DNA of 64,000 nt from Gilvimarinus algae (GCF_030518215.1 NZ_JAULRT010000052.1:186001-250000); one strand, 5' to 3'; shown: positions 44,134-54,304, numbered from the stretch's first letter. Made by a program: numbers and translations. The notes: a model not told the origin generated them from the sequence alone.

Positions 44134-44638
44134 GGCTTGCCTCCTGTCCAGCGGTCTGGTTGATGGCGGGCGCTGTGCGGCGGTGCTGCCCAAGCCAGCG
44201 TTGGGTCAGCTCCAGCAGTGCCTGGCGCTCAATGTCGGGGCGGGGGCGGTAGCTGTTCATACCGAGTGCGCTCCCCGGGCCTTGAGAGAAGGCCTGGCCG
44301 CCGTCGAGGCTGGCGTCGAGAAAACGCAGCCAGCGCTCGCCGTAGAGGGTCGCACAGTCGGCCCCGTAGGCGTGAATCGCCGTGCGTTTGAGCAAATCGT
44401 TAATGGCGCGCGCCAGCGCTTTGTTGTCTTCGATGCTCGCCAGTGTGCCCAACTCGCTCTTTGCCAGGGCCCGGTAGCGGTTGCGCTGACGCCGCCGCAG
44501 CCACAAGTAGAGCAGGGCGGCCAAGCTCAACATGAGCAGAGCAATCAACAGCCACCACAGAGGTGCCATGGGCCACCAGCCGATGGCTTCGGGGGTGTGG
44601 ATGTCGCGCAGATTGGCCAGCGGGTTGGACGGGTTCAT
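44126..44638 (-). CDS. DUF4381 domain protein of the MoxR/Bat cluster
   Basis: A 170-aa protein with one N-terminal transmembrane helix (APLWWLLIALLMLSLAALLYLWL), preceded by the family pattern LANLRDIHTPEAIGWWPMAP, and a cytoplasmic helical domain. DUF4381 proteins sit between the DUF58 and BatA genes in most proteobacterial MoxR clusters, as here. It overlaps both neighbours by a few bases. The function is unknown, but presumably it is a partner in the same membrane complex. Confidence 0.88.
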   Translation of the reverse strand: MNPSNPLANLRDIHTPEAIGWWPMAPLWWLLIALLMLSLAALLYLWLRRRQRNRYRALAKSELGTLASIEDNKALARAINDLLKRTAIHAYGADCATLYGERWLRFLDASLDGGQAFSQGPGSALGMNSYRPRPDIERQALLELTQRWLGQHRRTAPAINQTAGQEASRV

Positions 44639-45588
44639 TGCCGTCCTCCGCGGCGGGCGCCGCCAAAGCGTTGGCGCAGCAGCTGGGTGTGGCTATCTGC
44701 AGTGGACAGGGCGAGCCGCTCAAGCCCCAGGCGCTGAGCGCGCGCTTGCAGCTGTGCCAGATGCTCTGCGGCGCGGGCCTCATAGGCCCGCTGGAACTGG
44801 GTATCCTGCGCCGGCAGCTGCACGCGAGAGGCGCCGTCGGTAATGGTGAGCGGCCCGTGGGCGCGCAGTTGCTGCTCCAGTGGGTCACTCAGGTGAATCA
44901 GGGTAATGTCCAGATGGCGCTGCAGATGAAACAGCTGCTTTTCCGCCTCGTCGTCCAGGTCGTGCAGGTCGCTAATGATAAAAACGGCGGCGCCCGGGGT
45001 GGCAATGCGCCGCAAGTCTTTGCAAATTTGCGCCAGGGAAAGGCCGCCAGTACTGGCAATGGGAGATTGCAGTGCGTGATTGTAGCTTTCCAGGAATTGC
45101 AGCAGTTGCAGGACGCTGTGCTTACTGCGTTTGGGGCGGGCGTCGCGAAAATCGCTGTCACCGAACACCAGCGTGCCCACTCGGTCGCCACTGTGCAGGG
45201 CGGCCCAGCCAAGCAGCGCGCCAATGTGGCAGGCCAGGGTGGACTTAAAGCAGTTCACGCTGCCGAAGAACATGGGCGACCTCTGGTCGCAGACGATGTA
45301 AACCGGCCGCTCGCGCTCCTCGCTGTAGAGTTTGGTGTGGGGCGTTTGGGTGCGCGCGGTGACCCGCCAGTCGATGGAGCGAATGTCGTCACCGGCCTGG
45401 TAGAGCCGCACCTCTTCGAAGTCCACACCGCGGCCGCGAAAGCGGGTTCGAAAGCGCCCGCTCTGAACGCTCTGCGCCGGTCTCGGGGAAAAGAGCTTAA
45501 GGTCCCGCGCGGCAAAGCGCTCGCGCAGCAGCTCGGACATGGCGCAGTAAGGGCCGCGTGCGGCGGTATCGGCTCGGGTACTACTCAT
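44635..45588 (-). CDS. DUF58 domain protein of the MoxR/Bat cluster
   Basis: A 317-aa soluble protein. The DUF58 signature GRGVDFEEVRLYQAGDDIRSIDWRVTART lies at about residues 52-80, followed by a VWA-like fold (VYIVCDQRSPMFFGS ... AAVFIISDLHDLDD). DUF58 proteins are the usual partners of MoxR ATPases. Its ATG overlaps the moxR stop by one base (TGATG arrangement), and its end overlaps the DUF4381 gene by 4 bases. Confidence 0.9.
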   Translation of the reverse strand: MSSTRADTAARGPYCAMSELLRERFAARDLKLFSPRPAQSVQSGRFRTRFRGRGVDFEEVRLYQAGDDIRSIDWRVTARTQTPHTKLYSEERERPVYIVCDQRSPMFFGSVNCFKSTLACHIGALLGWAALHSGDRVGTLVFGDSDFRDARPKRSKHSVLQLLQFLESYNHALQSPIASTGGLSLAQICKDLRRIATPGAAVFIISDLHDLDDEAEKQLFHLQRHLDITLIHLSDPLEQQLRAHGPLTITDGASRVQLPAQDTQFQRAYEARAAEHLAQLQARAQRLGLERLALSTADSHTQLLRQRFGGARRGGRQ

Positions 45589-46547
45589 CAGGCAATGGGC
45601 ACGGATTTCAGCAGCAAGTCGATGACCTGGTCGCGGGTGTGGCCCGCGGCCTCGGCTTCAAAGCTCAGGATCAGGCGGTGGCGCAGACAATCGTGTACCA
45701 CAGCGGCGACGTCGTCGGGGCTGACAAAGTCCTTGCCGGCGAGCCAGGCGTGGGCGCGGGCGCAGCGCTCAAGGGCAATGGTGCCGCGGGGGCTGGCGCC
45801 GTATTCCAGCAGGCCGGCCAGCTCTTGGCTATAGCTGGCCGGGCGGCGGGTGGCGTTGATCAGCTGCACGATGTACTCTTCCACCGCCTCACTCATGTGC
45901 AGGGCCAGGATTTCCTGCCGCGCCTGCATAATGGCGTCTTGGCTCAGTGGGCTGGGAGCCGAAGGCGCCTGATGGCTGGCCTCGGCGCGCACCAGCGCGA
46001 GAATTTTGCGCTCGGCGGCCACGTCCGGGTAGTCCACATTCACATGCATTAAAAAGCGGTCTAACTGGGCCTCGGGTAAGGGGTAGGTGCCCTCTTGTTC
46101 AATGGGGTTTTGCGTGGCCATCACCATAAACAGTGGCGGCAGGGGGTAGGTTTTGTTGCCGACACTGACTTGTCGCTCGGCCATGGCCTCTAGCAGTGCC
46201 GATTGCACCTTGGCAGGTGCGCGGTTGATTTCATCGGCCAGTACCAAATTGTGAAAAATCGGGCCCGCCTGAAATTCAAAAGTACCCTGCTCGGGGCGAA
46301 AAATATCCGTGCCGGTCACATCGGCCGGTAGCAGGTCGGGGGTAAACTGGATTCGGTTGTAGTCTCCCTCAATCGCGTCGGCCAGGGTTTTAATCGCTTT
46401 GGTTTTTGCCAGGCCGGGTGCACCCTCGACCAGCAGGTGGCCGTCGGCCAGCAGGGCGATTAACAGTCTCTGGACGAGATGTTCTTGACCAATGATCTGA
46501 CTGCTGAGCCAGTCAGTAAGCGTAGAGAGGTGCTGCTGTGGCTGCAT
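45588..46547 (-). CDS. MoxR family AAA+ ATPase
   Basis: A 319-aa chaperone-like ATPase and first gene of the Bat cluster. Signatures are Walker A VEGAPGLAKTK, Walker B LVLADEINRAPAKVQSALLEAM, and sensor 1 MATQNPIEQEGTYPLPEAQLDRF. MoxR proteins help mature metal-containing or secreted complexes together with VWA proteins. The ATG at 46547 (MQPQQHLS) is preceded by AAAGG 7 bases upstream. The reading frame extends further but without a better start. It is divergent from the glutamate dehydrogenase gene. Confidence 0.92.
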   Translation of the reverse strand: MQPQQHLSTLTDWLSSQIIGQEHLVQRLLIALLADGHLLVEGAPGLAKTKAIKTLADAIEGDYNRIQFTPDLLPADVTGTDIFRPEQGTFEFQAGPIFHNLVLADEINRAPAKVQSALLEAMAERQVSVGNKTYPLPPLFMVMATQNPIEQEGTYPLPEAQLDRFLMHVNVDYPDVAAERKILALVRAEASHQAPSAPSPLSQDAIMQARQEILALHMSEAVEEYIVQLINATRRPASYSQELAGLLEYGASPRGTIALERCARAHAWLAGKDFVSPDDVAAVVHDCLRHRLILSFEAEAAGHTRDQVIDLLLKSVPIA

Positions 46548-46717
46548 TGCAATAACCTTTGCTGATGTTGTGTCCGGTTTTAGGCGCAATATGACAATGG
46601 CATGTGGTGCCAGTTCCGCAAATTTCAACGTCTTGCGGGAAAATCATCTAGGCTTAGGACACCACTGCCGGTGGTGTGAGAAGGTTTTACACGCATTTAT
46701 CTACGGAGTCGATCTCT

Positions 46718-49700
46718 ATGGAACACGCTGACAACTGGGCATTTGATGTGGAGGCCGTTGCCAAACGGGTCAGTGAGCCTTTGCCCGCTCGCGAGCAGGC
46801 AGGTTGTGCAGAATTTGTACGGTTGTTTTTTCACCATTATCCCACGGGTGATATGAAAGGTCGCGCGCGCTGCGATATCGATGCCTCCCTGCACTGGTTG
46901 TGGAAGATGCTGAATGCTGGGGGCGATCTGCCCCGGGTCGAGGTGTTTAACCCCGAGGCGGAAAAGCTCTGGCAGCTGCCCCATACGCTTGTGGTTGTTC
47001 ACCAAAAGGACATGCCTTTTCTGGTGGACTCGGTGCGCATGGAGCTGACCGCGCGCAACATCCCCATCCACAGTATTAAAAGTACGCCTTTTTGCGCAGA
47101 GCGGGTCGGCGGAGAGCTAGTCGGTGTTGCCAGCGCGCAGACTCGCGAGGCGCCAGCCGAGGCGCTTATCTACCTGGAGGTGGGCCGGATCAGCGATCCG
47201 CTGCTGCTGCGTGAACTCACCGCGTCCATTGAGCAGGTGCTCGCCGATGTCAGCAAAGTAGTCGAGAATTTTGCGCCTTTGAAATCGCAGGTTCTGGCTG
47301 TCGCCGACGCGCTCGATCCGGTAAAAGAGGATAACCGCTTACAAGATGTCAGCCAGACACAAGCGTTTCTGCGCTGGCTCGCCGATGACCATTTTACCTT
47401 CCTGGCCTACGCCGAGTTTGATTTGCAAGAGCGTGACGGGCGCCAGGTATTGGTGGAAAACCGAAGTGCCCGGCTTGGACTGTTTGACGACGCCAGTAAA
47501 ACCAAAACCAAGACTTTGGATGATGCCCATCCGGGGGTTGCCCGCTTTTATCTCTCGCCCAGTGCCATTGCTTTTTCTAAGTCGCCGCAGCGATCGCGGG
47601 TCCATCGCAACGCCTATCCGGACTATGTGGTGATAAAACGCTATGACAGTGACGGCAAAGTCTGTGGAGAGGCGCGCTTTCTCGGGCTCTATACATCGAG
47701 TGTCTACAGTATTTCTCCCAATCGTATTCCGCTGCTGCAGGATAAAGTCCGACAGATTTACGAGCGTATTGGCTTGAATGTCTGGAGTCACGAAGGCAAG
47801 GCGCTCGAGCAAGTGATTGAAACCTTTCCCCGCGATGAACTCTTCCAGTCGAGCGCGGCCGAGCTGTATGACACTCTGCAGGGTGTGCTATCGATCAGCG
47901 AGCGCTACCAGGTGAGACTCTTTGTGCACCGTGATCGCTTTGGCAAATTTGTCAGTTGCCTGGTGTATGTGCCGCGCGATTTATTCTCTACTCGGGTTCG
48001 GCTCAAAATTCAAAAACACATTGCCGCCACCGTGGGAGCCTGTGATGAAGAGTTTAATACTTTTTTTTCCGAGTCGGTGCTGGCCCGGGTGCATCTGGTC
48101 TTTCGCATTCCCAAGGGCAAGGTGCTCGATGTTGATGAACAGCAGCTGGAGCGGGAAGTAGCCGATTTGGCGCGCTCCTGGGAGGACAAGCTGTTCGAGC
48201 ATCTCAAGAACGAAGGCGATGAAGAGCGGGCGCGGGGGTTGCTTAAACGTTACGCCGATGCCTTTAGTCAGGCCTATCAGGAGGCCTATCGGGCGCCGGC
48301 GGCCAGCCGCGATATCGCCATCATTGAACGTATGGGTATCGACGATCAGCTGGCGATGGACATAGTGCCGAGCGATGTAGACGGCTTGGTACGACTGAAA
48401 CTTTTCTACCGACGCGAACCCCTGGCTCTGTCGGATGTCATTCCGGTGCTGGAGAATTTCGGTTTGCGGGTGGTATCCGAGCACCCCTACCCACTGCGTC
48501 TGAGTGACAACGGGGTGATCTGGCTGCACGATTTTTCTCTCGCCCCGCAGCTATCGGTTGAGGTGGATATCAACGCATCGGCGGATAAGCTCAAGACGGC
48601 CTTCTGGTCGGTGTGGCAGGGCAAGGCGGAGAACGACGCGTTCAACAAGTTGGTGCTGGCGGCATCGCTCGACTGGCAACGAGTCAATATGTTGCGTGTG
48701 TACGCCGCCTATATGCGCCAGACGCTGTTTCACTACGCTCATGACTACATCGCTCAAGCTCTCGTGAATCAAGTGTCTTTGGCCGGCAAACTGTGCGAGT
48801 ACTTTCGGATCAAATTCGATCCGGAGGAAACGGCTGATACGCAACAGGCACTGGAGGCTCTTGCCAGTGAAATCAGCGAGGCTCTCGAGTCTGTGCCGGA
48901 TCTCAGCGAAGATCGCATCGTGCGTCACTATTTGGCTCTGATGCAAGCCACGGTGCGCTGCAATTTTTATCAGTCGCGTGGGCGGGATTATCTCGCGCTA
49001 AAACTCAGACCGCGCGAGTTGGCCGATGTGCCCGAACCCAAGCCGCTTTACGAAATTTTTGTCTACTCGGCGAGGTTTGAAGGCGTTCACCTGCGCGGGA
49101 GCAAGGTGGCGCGCGGGGGGCTGCGCTGGTCCGATCGGCTGCAGGACTATCGCACCGAGGTGCTGGGCCTGGTAAAAGCTCAGCAGGTGAAAAACGCGGT
49201 GATTGTTCCCAGCGGCGCCAAAGGTGGTTTTGTTTGCAAGGCCGCAGCTGGCCTTGATCGCGATGCCCGGCAAGAAGAAGGCGTTGCCTGCTATCGGCAG
49301 TTTATCAGTGCGCTACTGGATTTGACCGACAATCTCGTTGATGGCGAGGTGGTCGCACCAGAGCAGTTGGTACGTCACGATGATGACGATCCCTATTTGG
49401 TCGTGGCAGCCGACAAGGGCACGGCGAGCTTTTCCGATATCGCCAATGACATTGCCCAGCAGGCGGATTTCTGGTTGGGCGACGCTTTCGCTTCAGGTGG
49501 GAGTCAGGGCTATGACCACAAGGCCATGGGGATCACCGCCAAGGGGGGCTGGGTCTGTGTCCAGCGCCACTTTAAAGAGCGCGGCGTGGATATTCAAAGC
49601 GAGTCTATTAGCGTGCTCGGCATTGGTGATATGGGCGGAGATGTGTTTGGCAATGGCATGTTGTTGTCCCGCGCTATCAAGCTGACAGCGGCCTTTAACC

Positions 49701-51541
49701 ACATGCATATTTTTATCGATCCGAACCCCGACCCAGAGGTGGGTTTTGCCGAGCGCGAGCGTCTGTTTAATCTACCGCGCAGTCAGTGGACCGATTACCA
49801 GAGCGATCTTATCAGCGACGGTGGCGGTATTTTTGAGCGTTCGGCAAAATCCATCAAAATTACTGCTCCCATGAAAGACCGGTTTGGACTCACTGAGGAC
49901 AAGTTGACTCCCACGCAATTGATTCATCAGCTGCTGCGGGCGCCGGTGGATTTGATTTGGAATGGTGGAATTGGCACCTATGTCAAATCCGCCGATGAGT
50001 CTCACGCTCAGGTGGGCGACAAAGCCAACGACGGCCTGCGGGTTGACGGGCGCGACTTGCGCTGCAAGGTGTTTGGCGAAGGCGGTAATCTCGGCATGAC
50101 ACAGCGGGGGCGGGTGGAGTTCTGTCGCGCCGGCGGCGCTTGTAACACCGATTTTATCGACAATTCTGCCGGTGTCGATTGCTCGGATCATGAGGTCAAT
50201 ATCAAAATTGCTCTCGCTGAGCTGGTGAAAGCCGGGCAACTCGGCGAAGACGAGCGCAATCAGCTGCTCAAGGAAATGACCGAGGAAGTCGCCACCGATG
50301 TCTTGCAAAACAACTATCGCCAGGCGCAGGCCATTAGCCTGATGCAAAGTGATGCGGTGAGCCGCAGCGCTGAGTTGCGACGTTTTATCACCTCCCTGGA
50401 GTCCCAAGGGCGGCTCAATCGTTCGCTAGAATTTCTACCTGGCGACGAGGATCTGGCTGAGCGTCACGCCGCTGGCGAAGGCTTAACCCGTCCGGAGCTG
50501 GCGGTGCTTATGGCCTATGCCAAAGTGGGTCTGAAGGAGGATCTCGCCACAGAGGTTATCAGCCAAGACCCGAGCATCGCTCCTTTGTGTGAGCGCGCGT
50601 TCCCAGCGACGCTTCAATCGCGCTATCGCGAGACACTACACCGCCACCAGTTACGCGAAGAGATCATCGCTACGCAGCTGACCAACGAAATCGTCAACTA
50701 TCTCGGGGCCACTTTTGTCCAGCGCATGCAGGATGCCACAGGCGTCAGTGCCGCTGCAGTTGCCAGAGCCTACTTGGTCGCCAGGCGCACGAGTGAGCTG
50801 GACACTCTGTGGCGCAAAGTGGAAACGCTCGACTTTGAAGTGGATGCGAATGTCCAGCAACGCTTGATGAAACAATTGATGCGGCGCATGCGGCGCAACA
50901 CTCGCTGGTTTTTGCGCAACCGCCGCGGCGAAATGAACATTGGCCAGCAGTGTGACGTGTTTCAACCCCGATTGGCTAGGGTCCATGATTTGATACTCGA
51001 GCGGCTCGATGACAGTGCCCGTGAGAACTGGCAAAAACGTATTGACGCCTTTGTGAACGACGGGGTGCCCGAGTCTTTGGCAACGGCGATAGTCTCCCCT
51101 GGCTATCTCTACTCGGGCCTTGGTATTGTGGATGTTGTTCACTCAAGTGGGGCATCGGAGGAGCAGGTTGCAGAGCTCTACATGGCGCTGGTCTCGCGTT
51201 TGCGACTGGATGGCTTTGCGCAGCAATTATCGGAGGCGCGGGTCGAAACTTATTGGCAGGCGATGGCCCGCGAGGCCTACATGGATGATCTCGAATCACA
51301 AGTGCGCAGTATAACCGCCACCTTGGTGTCGGCGCTTGGCGAGCAGGGTGTGGAATCCGTGGTATCGCAATGGGCCGAACGTCATGCTCTGATGCTCGGG
51401 CGTTGGAACACTATGGTGACCCACGCCCAATCTGCGGCGTCTACTGACTACGCCATGTTCGCGGTGGCGCTGCGGGAACTGCTGGATCTGTCGCAGGTCT
51501 CCCGACATAGGGAAGTTGAACAGCAAGAGGTTTCCAAATGA
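46718..51541 (+). CDS. NAD-specific glutamate dehydrogenase, large (GDH-180) type
   Basis: Oxidatively deaminates glutamate to 2-oxoglutarate using NAD+. The 1607-aa protein fits the giant ~180-kDa class known from Streptomyces, Pseudomonas (GdhB) and Caulobacter. The long N-terminal region carries ACT-like regulatory segments. The catalytic part begins around residue 790 with the conserved RGGLRWSDR block, then KNAVIVPSGAKGGFV with the active-site Lys, ADKGTASFSDIAN, and a Rossmann-like region SVLGIGDMGGDVFGNG. A long helical C-terminal domain follows. The ATG at 46718 follows GGAG by about 9 bases. The stop overlaps the next gene by 4 bases (ATGA), linking glutamate breakdown to a succinate-semialdehyde dehydrogenase. 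Confidence 0.93.
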   Translation: MEHADNWAFDVEAVAKRVSEPLPAREQAGCAEFVRLFFHHYPTGDMKGRARCDIDASLHWLWKMLNAGGDLPRVEVFNPEAEKLWQLPHTLVVVHQKDMPFLVDSVRMELTARNIPIHSIKSTPFCAERVGGELVGVASAQTREAPAEALIYLEVGRISDPLLLRELTASIEQVLADVSKVVENFAPLKSQVLAVADALDPVKEDNRLQDVSQTQAFLRWLADDHFTFLAYAEFDLQERDGRQVLVENRSARLGLFDDASKTKTKTLDDAHPGVARFYLSPSAIAFSKSPQRSRVHRNAYPDYVVIKRYDSDGKVCGEARFLGLYTSSVYSISPNRIPLLQDKVRQIYERIGLNVWSHEGKALEQVIETFPRDELFQSSAAELYDTLQGVLSISERYQVRLFVHRDRFGKFVSCLVYVPRDLFSTRVRLKIQKHIAATVGACDEEFNTFFSESVLARVHLVFRIPKGKVLDVDEQQLEREVADLARSWEDKLFEHLKNEGDEERARGLLKRYADAFSQAYQEAYRAPAASRDIAIIERMGIDDQLAMDIVPSDVDGLVRLKLFYRREPLALSDVIPVLENFGLRVVSEHPYPLRLSDNGVIWLHDFSLAPQLSVEVDINASADKLKTAFWSVWQGKAENDAFNKLVLAASLDWQRVNMLRVYAAYMRQTLFHYAHDYIAQALVNQVSLAGKLCEYFRIKFDPEETADTQQALEALASEISEALESVPDLSEDRIVRHYLALMQATVRCNFYQSRGRDYLALKLRPRELADVPEPKPLYEIFVYSARFEGVHLRGSKVARGGLRWSDRLQDYRTEVLGLVKAQQVKNAVIVPSGAKGGFVCKAAAGLDRDARQEEGVACYRQFISALLDLTDNLVDGEVVAPEQLVRHDDDDPYLVVAADKGTASFSDIANDIAQQADFWLGDAFASGGSQGYDHKAMGITAKGGWVCVQRHFKERGVDIQSESISVLGIGDMGGDVFGNGMLLSRAIKLTAAFNHMHIFIDPNPDPEVGFAERERLFNLPRSQWTDYQSDLISDGGGIFERSAKSIKITAPMKDRFGLTEDKLTPTQLIHQLLRAPVDLIWNGGIGTYVKSADESHAQVGDKANDGLRVDGRDLRCKVFGEGGNLGMTQRGRVEFCRAGGACNTDFIDNSAGVDCSDHEVNIKIALAELVKAGQLGEDERNQLLKEMTEEVATDVLQNNYRQAQAISLMQSDAVSRSAELRRFITSLESQGRLNRSLEFLPGDEDLAERHAAGEGLTRPELAVLMAYAKVGLKEDLATEVISQDPSIAPLCERAFPATLQSRYRETLHRHQLREEIIATQLTNEIVNYLGATFVQRMQDATGVSAAAVARAYLVARRTSELDTLWRKVETLDFEVDANVQQRLMKQLMRRMRRNTRWFLRNRRGEMNIGQQCDVFQPRLARVHDLILERLDDSARENWQKRIDAFVNDGVPESLATAIVSPGYLYSGLGIVDVVHSSGASEEQVAELYMALVSRLRLDGFAQQLSEARVETYWQAMAREAYMDDLESQVRSITATLVSALGEQGVESVVSQWAERHALMLGRWNTMVTHAQSAASTDYAMFAVALRELLDLSQVSRHREVEQQEVSK

Positions 51542-52998
51542 GTATTGAACTGAAAGATGCAAATCTGTTTCGCCAGCGCTGTTACCTCGATGGCGAGTGG
51601 GTTGAATCAAGTGCAGGTAAGACGATTGATGTGCTCAACCCGGCCGATGAGCGATTGATTGGTCAGGTTCCCGAGCTTGAGCGTGAGCAAGTGATTCACG
51701 CGCTTGAGCGGGCACAGGCGGGCTTTGAGGCTTGGCGCAAAGCTGGCATTATAGAGCGCTCGGCGTGCCTGCGCCGCTGGTACGAGTTAATGCAAGAGCA
51801 CAAAGAGGACCTCGCCCGGATTATGACGGCGGAGCAGGGCAAACCCATCGCCGAGTCGCGGGGCGAAATCGATTACGCATCGTCTTATATCGAGTGGTTT
51901 GCCGAAGAGGCCAAGCGCGGTTATGGCGAGCTGATCCCGCCAGCCAAGCCACAGCAGCGTATTCTCGTGACTCCCGAGCCTGTGGGAGTAGCGGTGGCGA
52001 TTACACCTTGGAATTTTCCGGCGGCGATGATTACCCGCAAGGCCGCCGCTGCCTTGGCGGCGGGTTGTTCCATGGTGGTAAAGCCCTCGGGCCTGACGCC
52101 TTTCAGCGCCCTCGCTATGGCCGAGTTGGCCGATAGGGCCGGCTTCCCCAAAGGGGTATTTTCGGTGGTGACCGGCGCCTCGTCGATGATTGGCGAGGTG
52201 TTCACAGGCTCCACCATCGTCAAGAAGCTCAGCTTTACCGGCTCGACGGCAGTGGGTCGCAAGTTAATGGAGCTTAGTGCGCCGCGCTTACACACCTTGT
52301 CCCTGGAGTTGGGCGGCAACGCGCCGTTTCTGGTTTTTGATGACGCCGATTTGGATCTGGCGGTTAAGGGCGCCGTTGCTGCCAAGTTTCGCAACACCGG
52401 GCAAACGTGTATTTGCCCCAACCGCTTTTTGGTACAGGACTCGGTGCACGAAGCATTTGTTGGAAAATTAAAAGAGGCCTTGGCCGAGCTCAAGGTAGGC
52501 GATGGCTTCGATGAGCAGGTACAGCAGACCTCGCTGATCAATCAAAAGGCAGTGGAAAAGGTTCAGCGTCACTACGATGACGCCCTCGCCAAGGGCGCCA
52601 AGAGTGTACTCGGTGAGCGGCCCGGCGCCCTCGCGCGCAATCGCGTGGCGCCGATCATTCTCACCGGCGTGACAACCGATATGCAGCTCTGGCAAGAAGA
52701 GACCTTCGGCCCGCTGGCGCCAGTGATGGCGTTTGGCTCAGAGGAGGAGGGTATCGCCCTGGCCAACGACACGCCCTTTGGCCTGGCAGCTTACTTTTAC
52801 TCGCGCGGTGTCGATCGCTGCTGGCGCGTGGGAGAGGCGCTCAAGTCCGGCATGGTGGGCGTCAACGAAGGTGGTATTTCCAATGCGATGGCGCCTTTCG
52901 GCGGTGTGGATCAGTCCGGCTTTGGCCGTGAGGGTGCCCGCCAGGGCCTGGCGGAGTACCAGCAGCTGAAGTACCTGTGCTATGGCCGCGCCGAATAA
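51538..52998 (+). CDS. gabD: NAD(P)-dependent succinate-semialdehyde dehydrogenase
   Basis: Oxidises succinate semialdehyde, from GABA or related amino-acid breakdown, to succinate. The 486-aa protein has all aldehyde dehydrogenase signatures: WNFPAAM, FTGSTAVGR (cofactor site), LELGGNAPFLVFDDADLD with the general-base Glu, and the catalytic Cys in FRNTGQTCICPNR. The latter segments are very close to GabD of E. coli. It overlaps the glutamate dehydrogenase gene by 4 bases and its last codons overlap the DUF2835 gene by 17 bases. A glutarate-semialdehyde role (DavD-like) is a possible alternative. Confidence 0.9.
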   Translation: MSIELKDANLFRQRCYLDGEWVESSAGKTIDVLNPADERLIGQVPELEREQVIHALERAQAGFEAWRKAGIIERSACLRRWYELMQEHKEDLARIMTAEQGKPIAESRGEIDYASSYIEWFAEEAKRGYGELIPPAKPQQRILVTPEPVGVAVAITPWNFPAAMITRKAAAALAAGCSMVVKPSGLTPFSALAMAELADRAGFPKGVFSVVTGASSMIGEVFTGSTIVKKLSFTGSTAVGRKLMELSAPRLHTLSLELGGNAPFLVFDDADLDLAVKGAVAAKFRNTGQTCICPNRFLVQDSVHEAFVGKLKEALAELKVGDGFDEQVQQTSLINQKAVEKVQRHYDDALAKGAKSVLGERPGALARNRVAPIILTGVTTDMQLWQEETFGPLAPVMAFGSEEEGIALANDTPFGLAAYFYSRGVDRCWRVGEALKSGMVGVNEGGISNAMAPFGGVDQSGFGREGARQGLAEYQQLKYLCYGRAE

Positions 52999-53215
52999 TG
53001 CCGTCATTTTGAATCTGACCATTAGCGCGGAAAAGCTCGAGCGCTGGTATGAGGGCAGTGCCAGAGAGGTACTGGCTTATTCGGTGGATGGCAGAAAGAT
53101 TCGTTTTCCGGTGTCGATTCTCAGGCCCTTTGTCACCCACAGTGGTATACGTGGCCGTTTTCAGATTGTTTTCGATGGAGACAACCGCTTTAAAAGCATT
53201 CACAGAATCGACTAA
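52982..53215 (+). CDS. DUF2835 family protein
   Basis: A small 77-aa protein with the DUF2835 pattern: NLTISAEKLERWYEGSAREVLAYSVDGRKIRFP, then LRPFVTHSGIRGRFQIVFD. Probably a compact beta-rich domain; the function is unknown. It overlaps the 3' end of gabD by 17 bases and is followed 51 bases later by pyrD, so it likely shares the gdh-gabD transcript. Confidence 0.88.
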   Translation: MAAPNNAVILNLTISAEKLERWYEGSAREVLAYSVDGRKIRFPVSILRPFVTHSGIRGRFQIVFDGDNRFKSIHRID

Positions 53216-53266
53216 GCCGGCTTTTTTAAGTATCCTTGCGGCCATTTCACGCCAGAGAGATGCCCC

Positions 53267-54304
53267 ATGTACACCACCGCGCGCAAGCTGCTGTTCAAGC
53301 TCGATCCCGAAACGTCTCACGAGTTGAGCCTCGACTGCCTGGGCGCAGCAGAGCGCTTGGGCATTCTCTCGCTCATGAGCAAGAAAGTCCCGGAAAACCC
53401 AGTAGAGATCATGGGGCTGCGTTTTCCCAACCCGGTAGGGCTGGCGGCGGGATTAGACAAGAACGGCGATTATTATAACGCCCTGGGCCGGCTCGGCTTT
53501 GGCTTTGTGGAAATCGGCACCATCACGCCCTTGCCACAACCTGGCAACCCCAAGCCGCGACTGTTTCGCCTGCCAGAGCAGGGCGCGATCATCAACCGGA
53601 TGGGCTTTAACAATAAAGGCGTTGAGCACCTGTTGGCGCAGGTGAAAAATCGCCGCTATAAAGGTGTGCTCGGAATCAATATCGGCAAAAATGCCAAGAC
53701 GCCTGTGGAGAATGCCCTGAGTGATTACCGGATTTGTCTGCGTAGGGTCTATGCCCACGCTGACTATATTACGGTAAACGTGTCATCGCCCAATACACCG
53801 GGTCTGCGCAACCTGCAGTTTGGCGAGAGCCTGAAAGCACTGCTCGGGGGAATCAAGCGCGAGCAGCGTAAACTCGCCGATGAGCAGGAGCGTTACGTGC
53901 CCATAGCGGTAAAAATTGCGCCGGATATGAGTGAGGCAGAGATTATCTCCGTGGCAGAGACGCTGCTTGATCTTGAGCTTGACGGAGTCATCGCTACCAA
54001 TACCACCATTGGCCGTGAGGGTGTGGAGTCGGACCCTCAGCACGGTGAGGCGGGCGGCCTGAGCGGTGTACCGGTGCGCGATAAAAGTACCCAGGTGATT
54101 AAAACCCTAGCCTCGGTGTTGCAAGGGCGGCTGCCGATTATAGGAGTGGGCGGCATTGATAGCGGTGAGGCGGCCGCCGAAAAAATCGCCGCTGGCGCTA
54201 GCCTGGTGCAGGTGTATTCTGGGTTTATTTATCGGGGGCCGGCCCTGATCAACGAATGCGCCGCGGCCATTGCCCGTCAACAGGGGCAGAGCGAGGGGGC
54301 ATAA
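53267..54304 (+). CDS. pyrD: Dihydroorotate dehydrogenase (quinone), class 2
   Basis: The fourth step of pyrimidine synthesis, passing electrons to quinone at the inner membrane. The 345-aa protein has the amphipathic N-terminal helices of class 2 enzymes ([17 protein letters not shown]). The FMN barrel shows [39 protein letters not shown] with the catalytic Ser, and [31 protein letters not shown]. An AGAGAGA ribosome-binding region precedes the ATG. The order pyrD-rmf-rlmL is the same as I recall in Pseudomonas. Confidence 0.97.
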   Translation: MYTTARKLLFKLDPETSHELSLDCLGAAERLGILSLMSKKVPENPVEIMGLRFPNPVGLAAGLDKNGDYYNALGRLGFGFVEIGTITPLPQPGNPKPRLFRLPEQGAIINRMGFNNKGVEHLLAQVKNRRYKGVLGINIGKNAKTPVENALSDYRICLRRVYAHADYITVNVSSPNTPGLRNLQFGESLKALLGGIKREQRKLADEQERYVPIAVKIAPDMSEAEIISVAETLLDLELDGVIATNTTIGREGVESDPQHGEAGGLSGVPVRDKSTQVIKTLASVLQGRLPIIGVGGIDSGEAAAEKIAAGASLVQVYSGFIYRGPALINECAAAIARQQGQSEGA

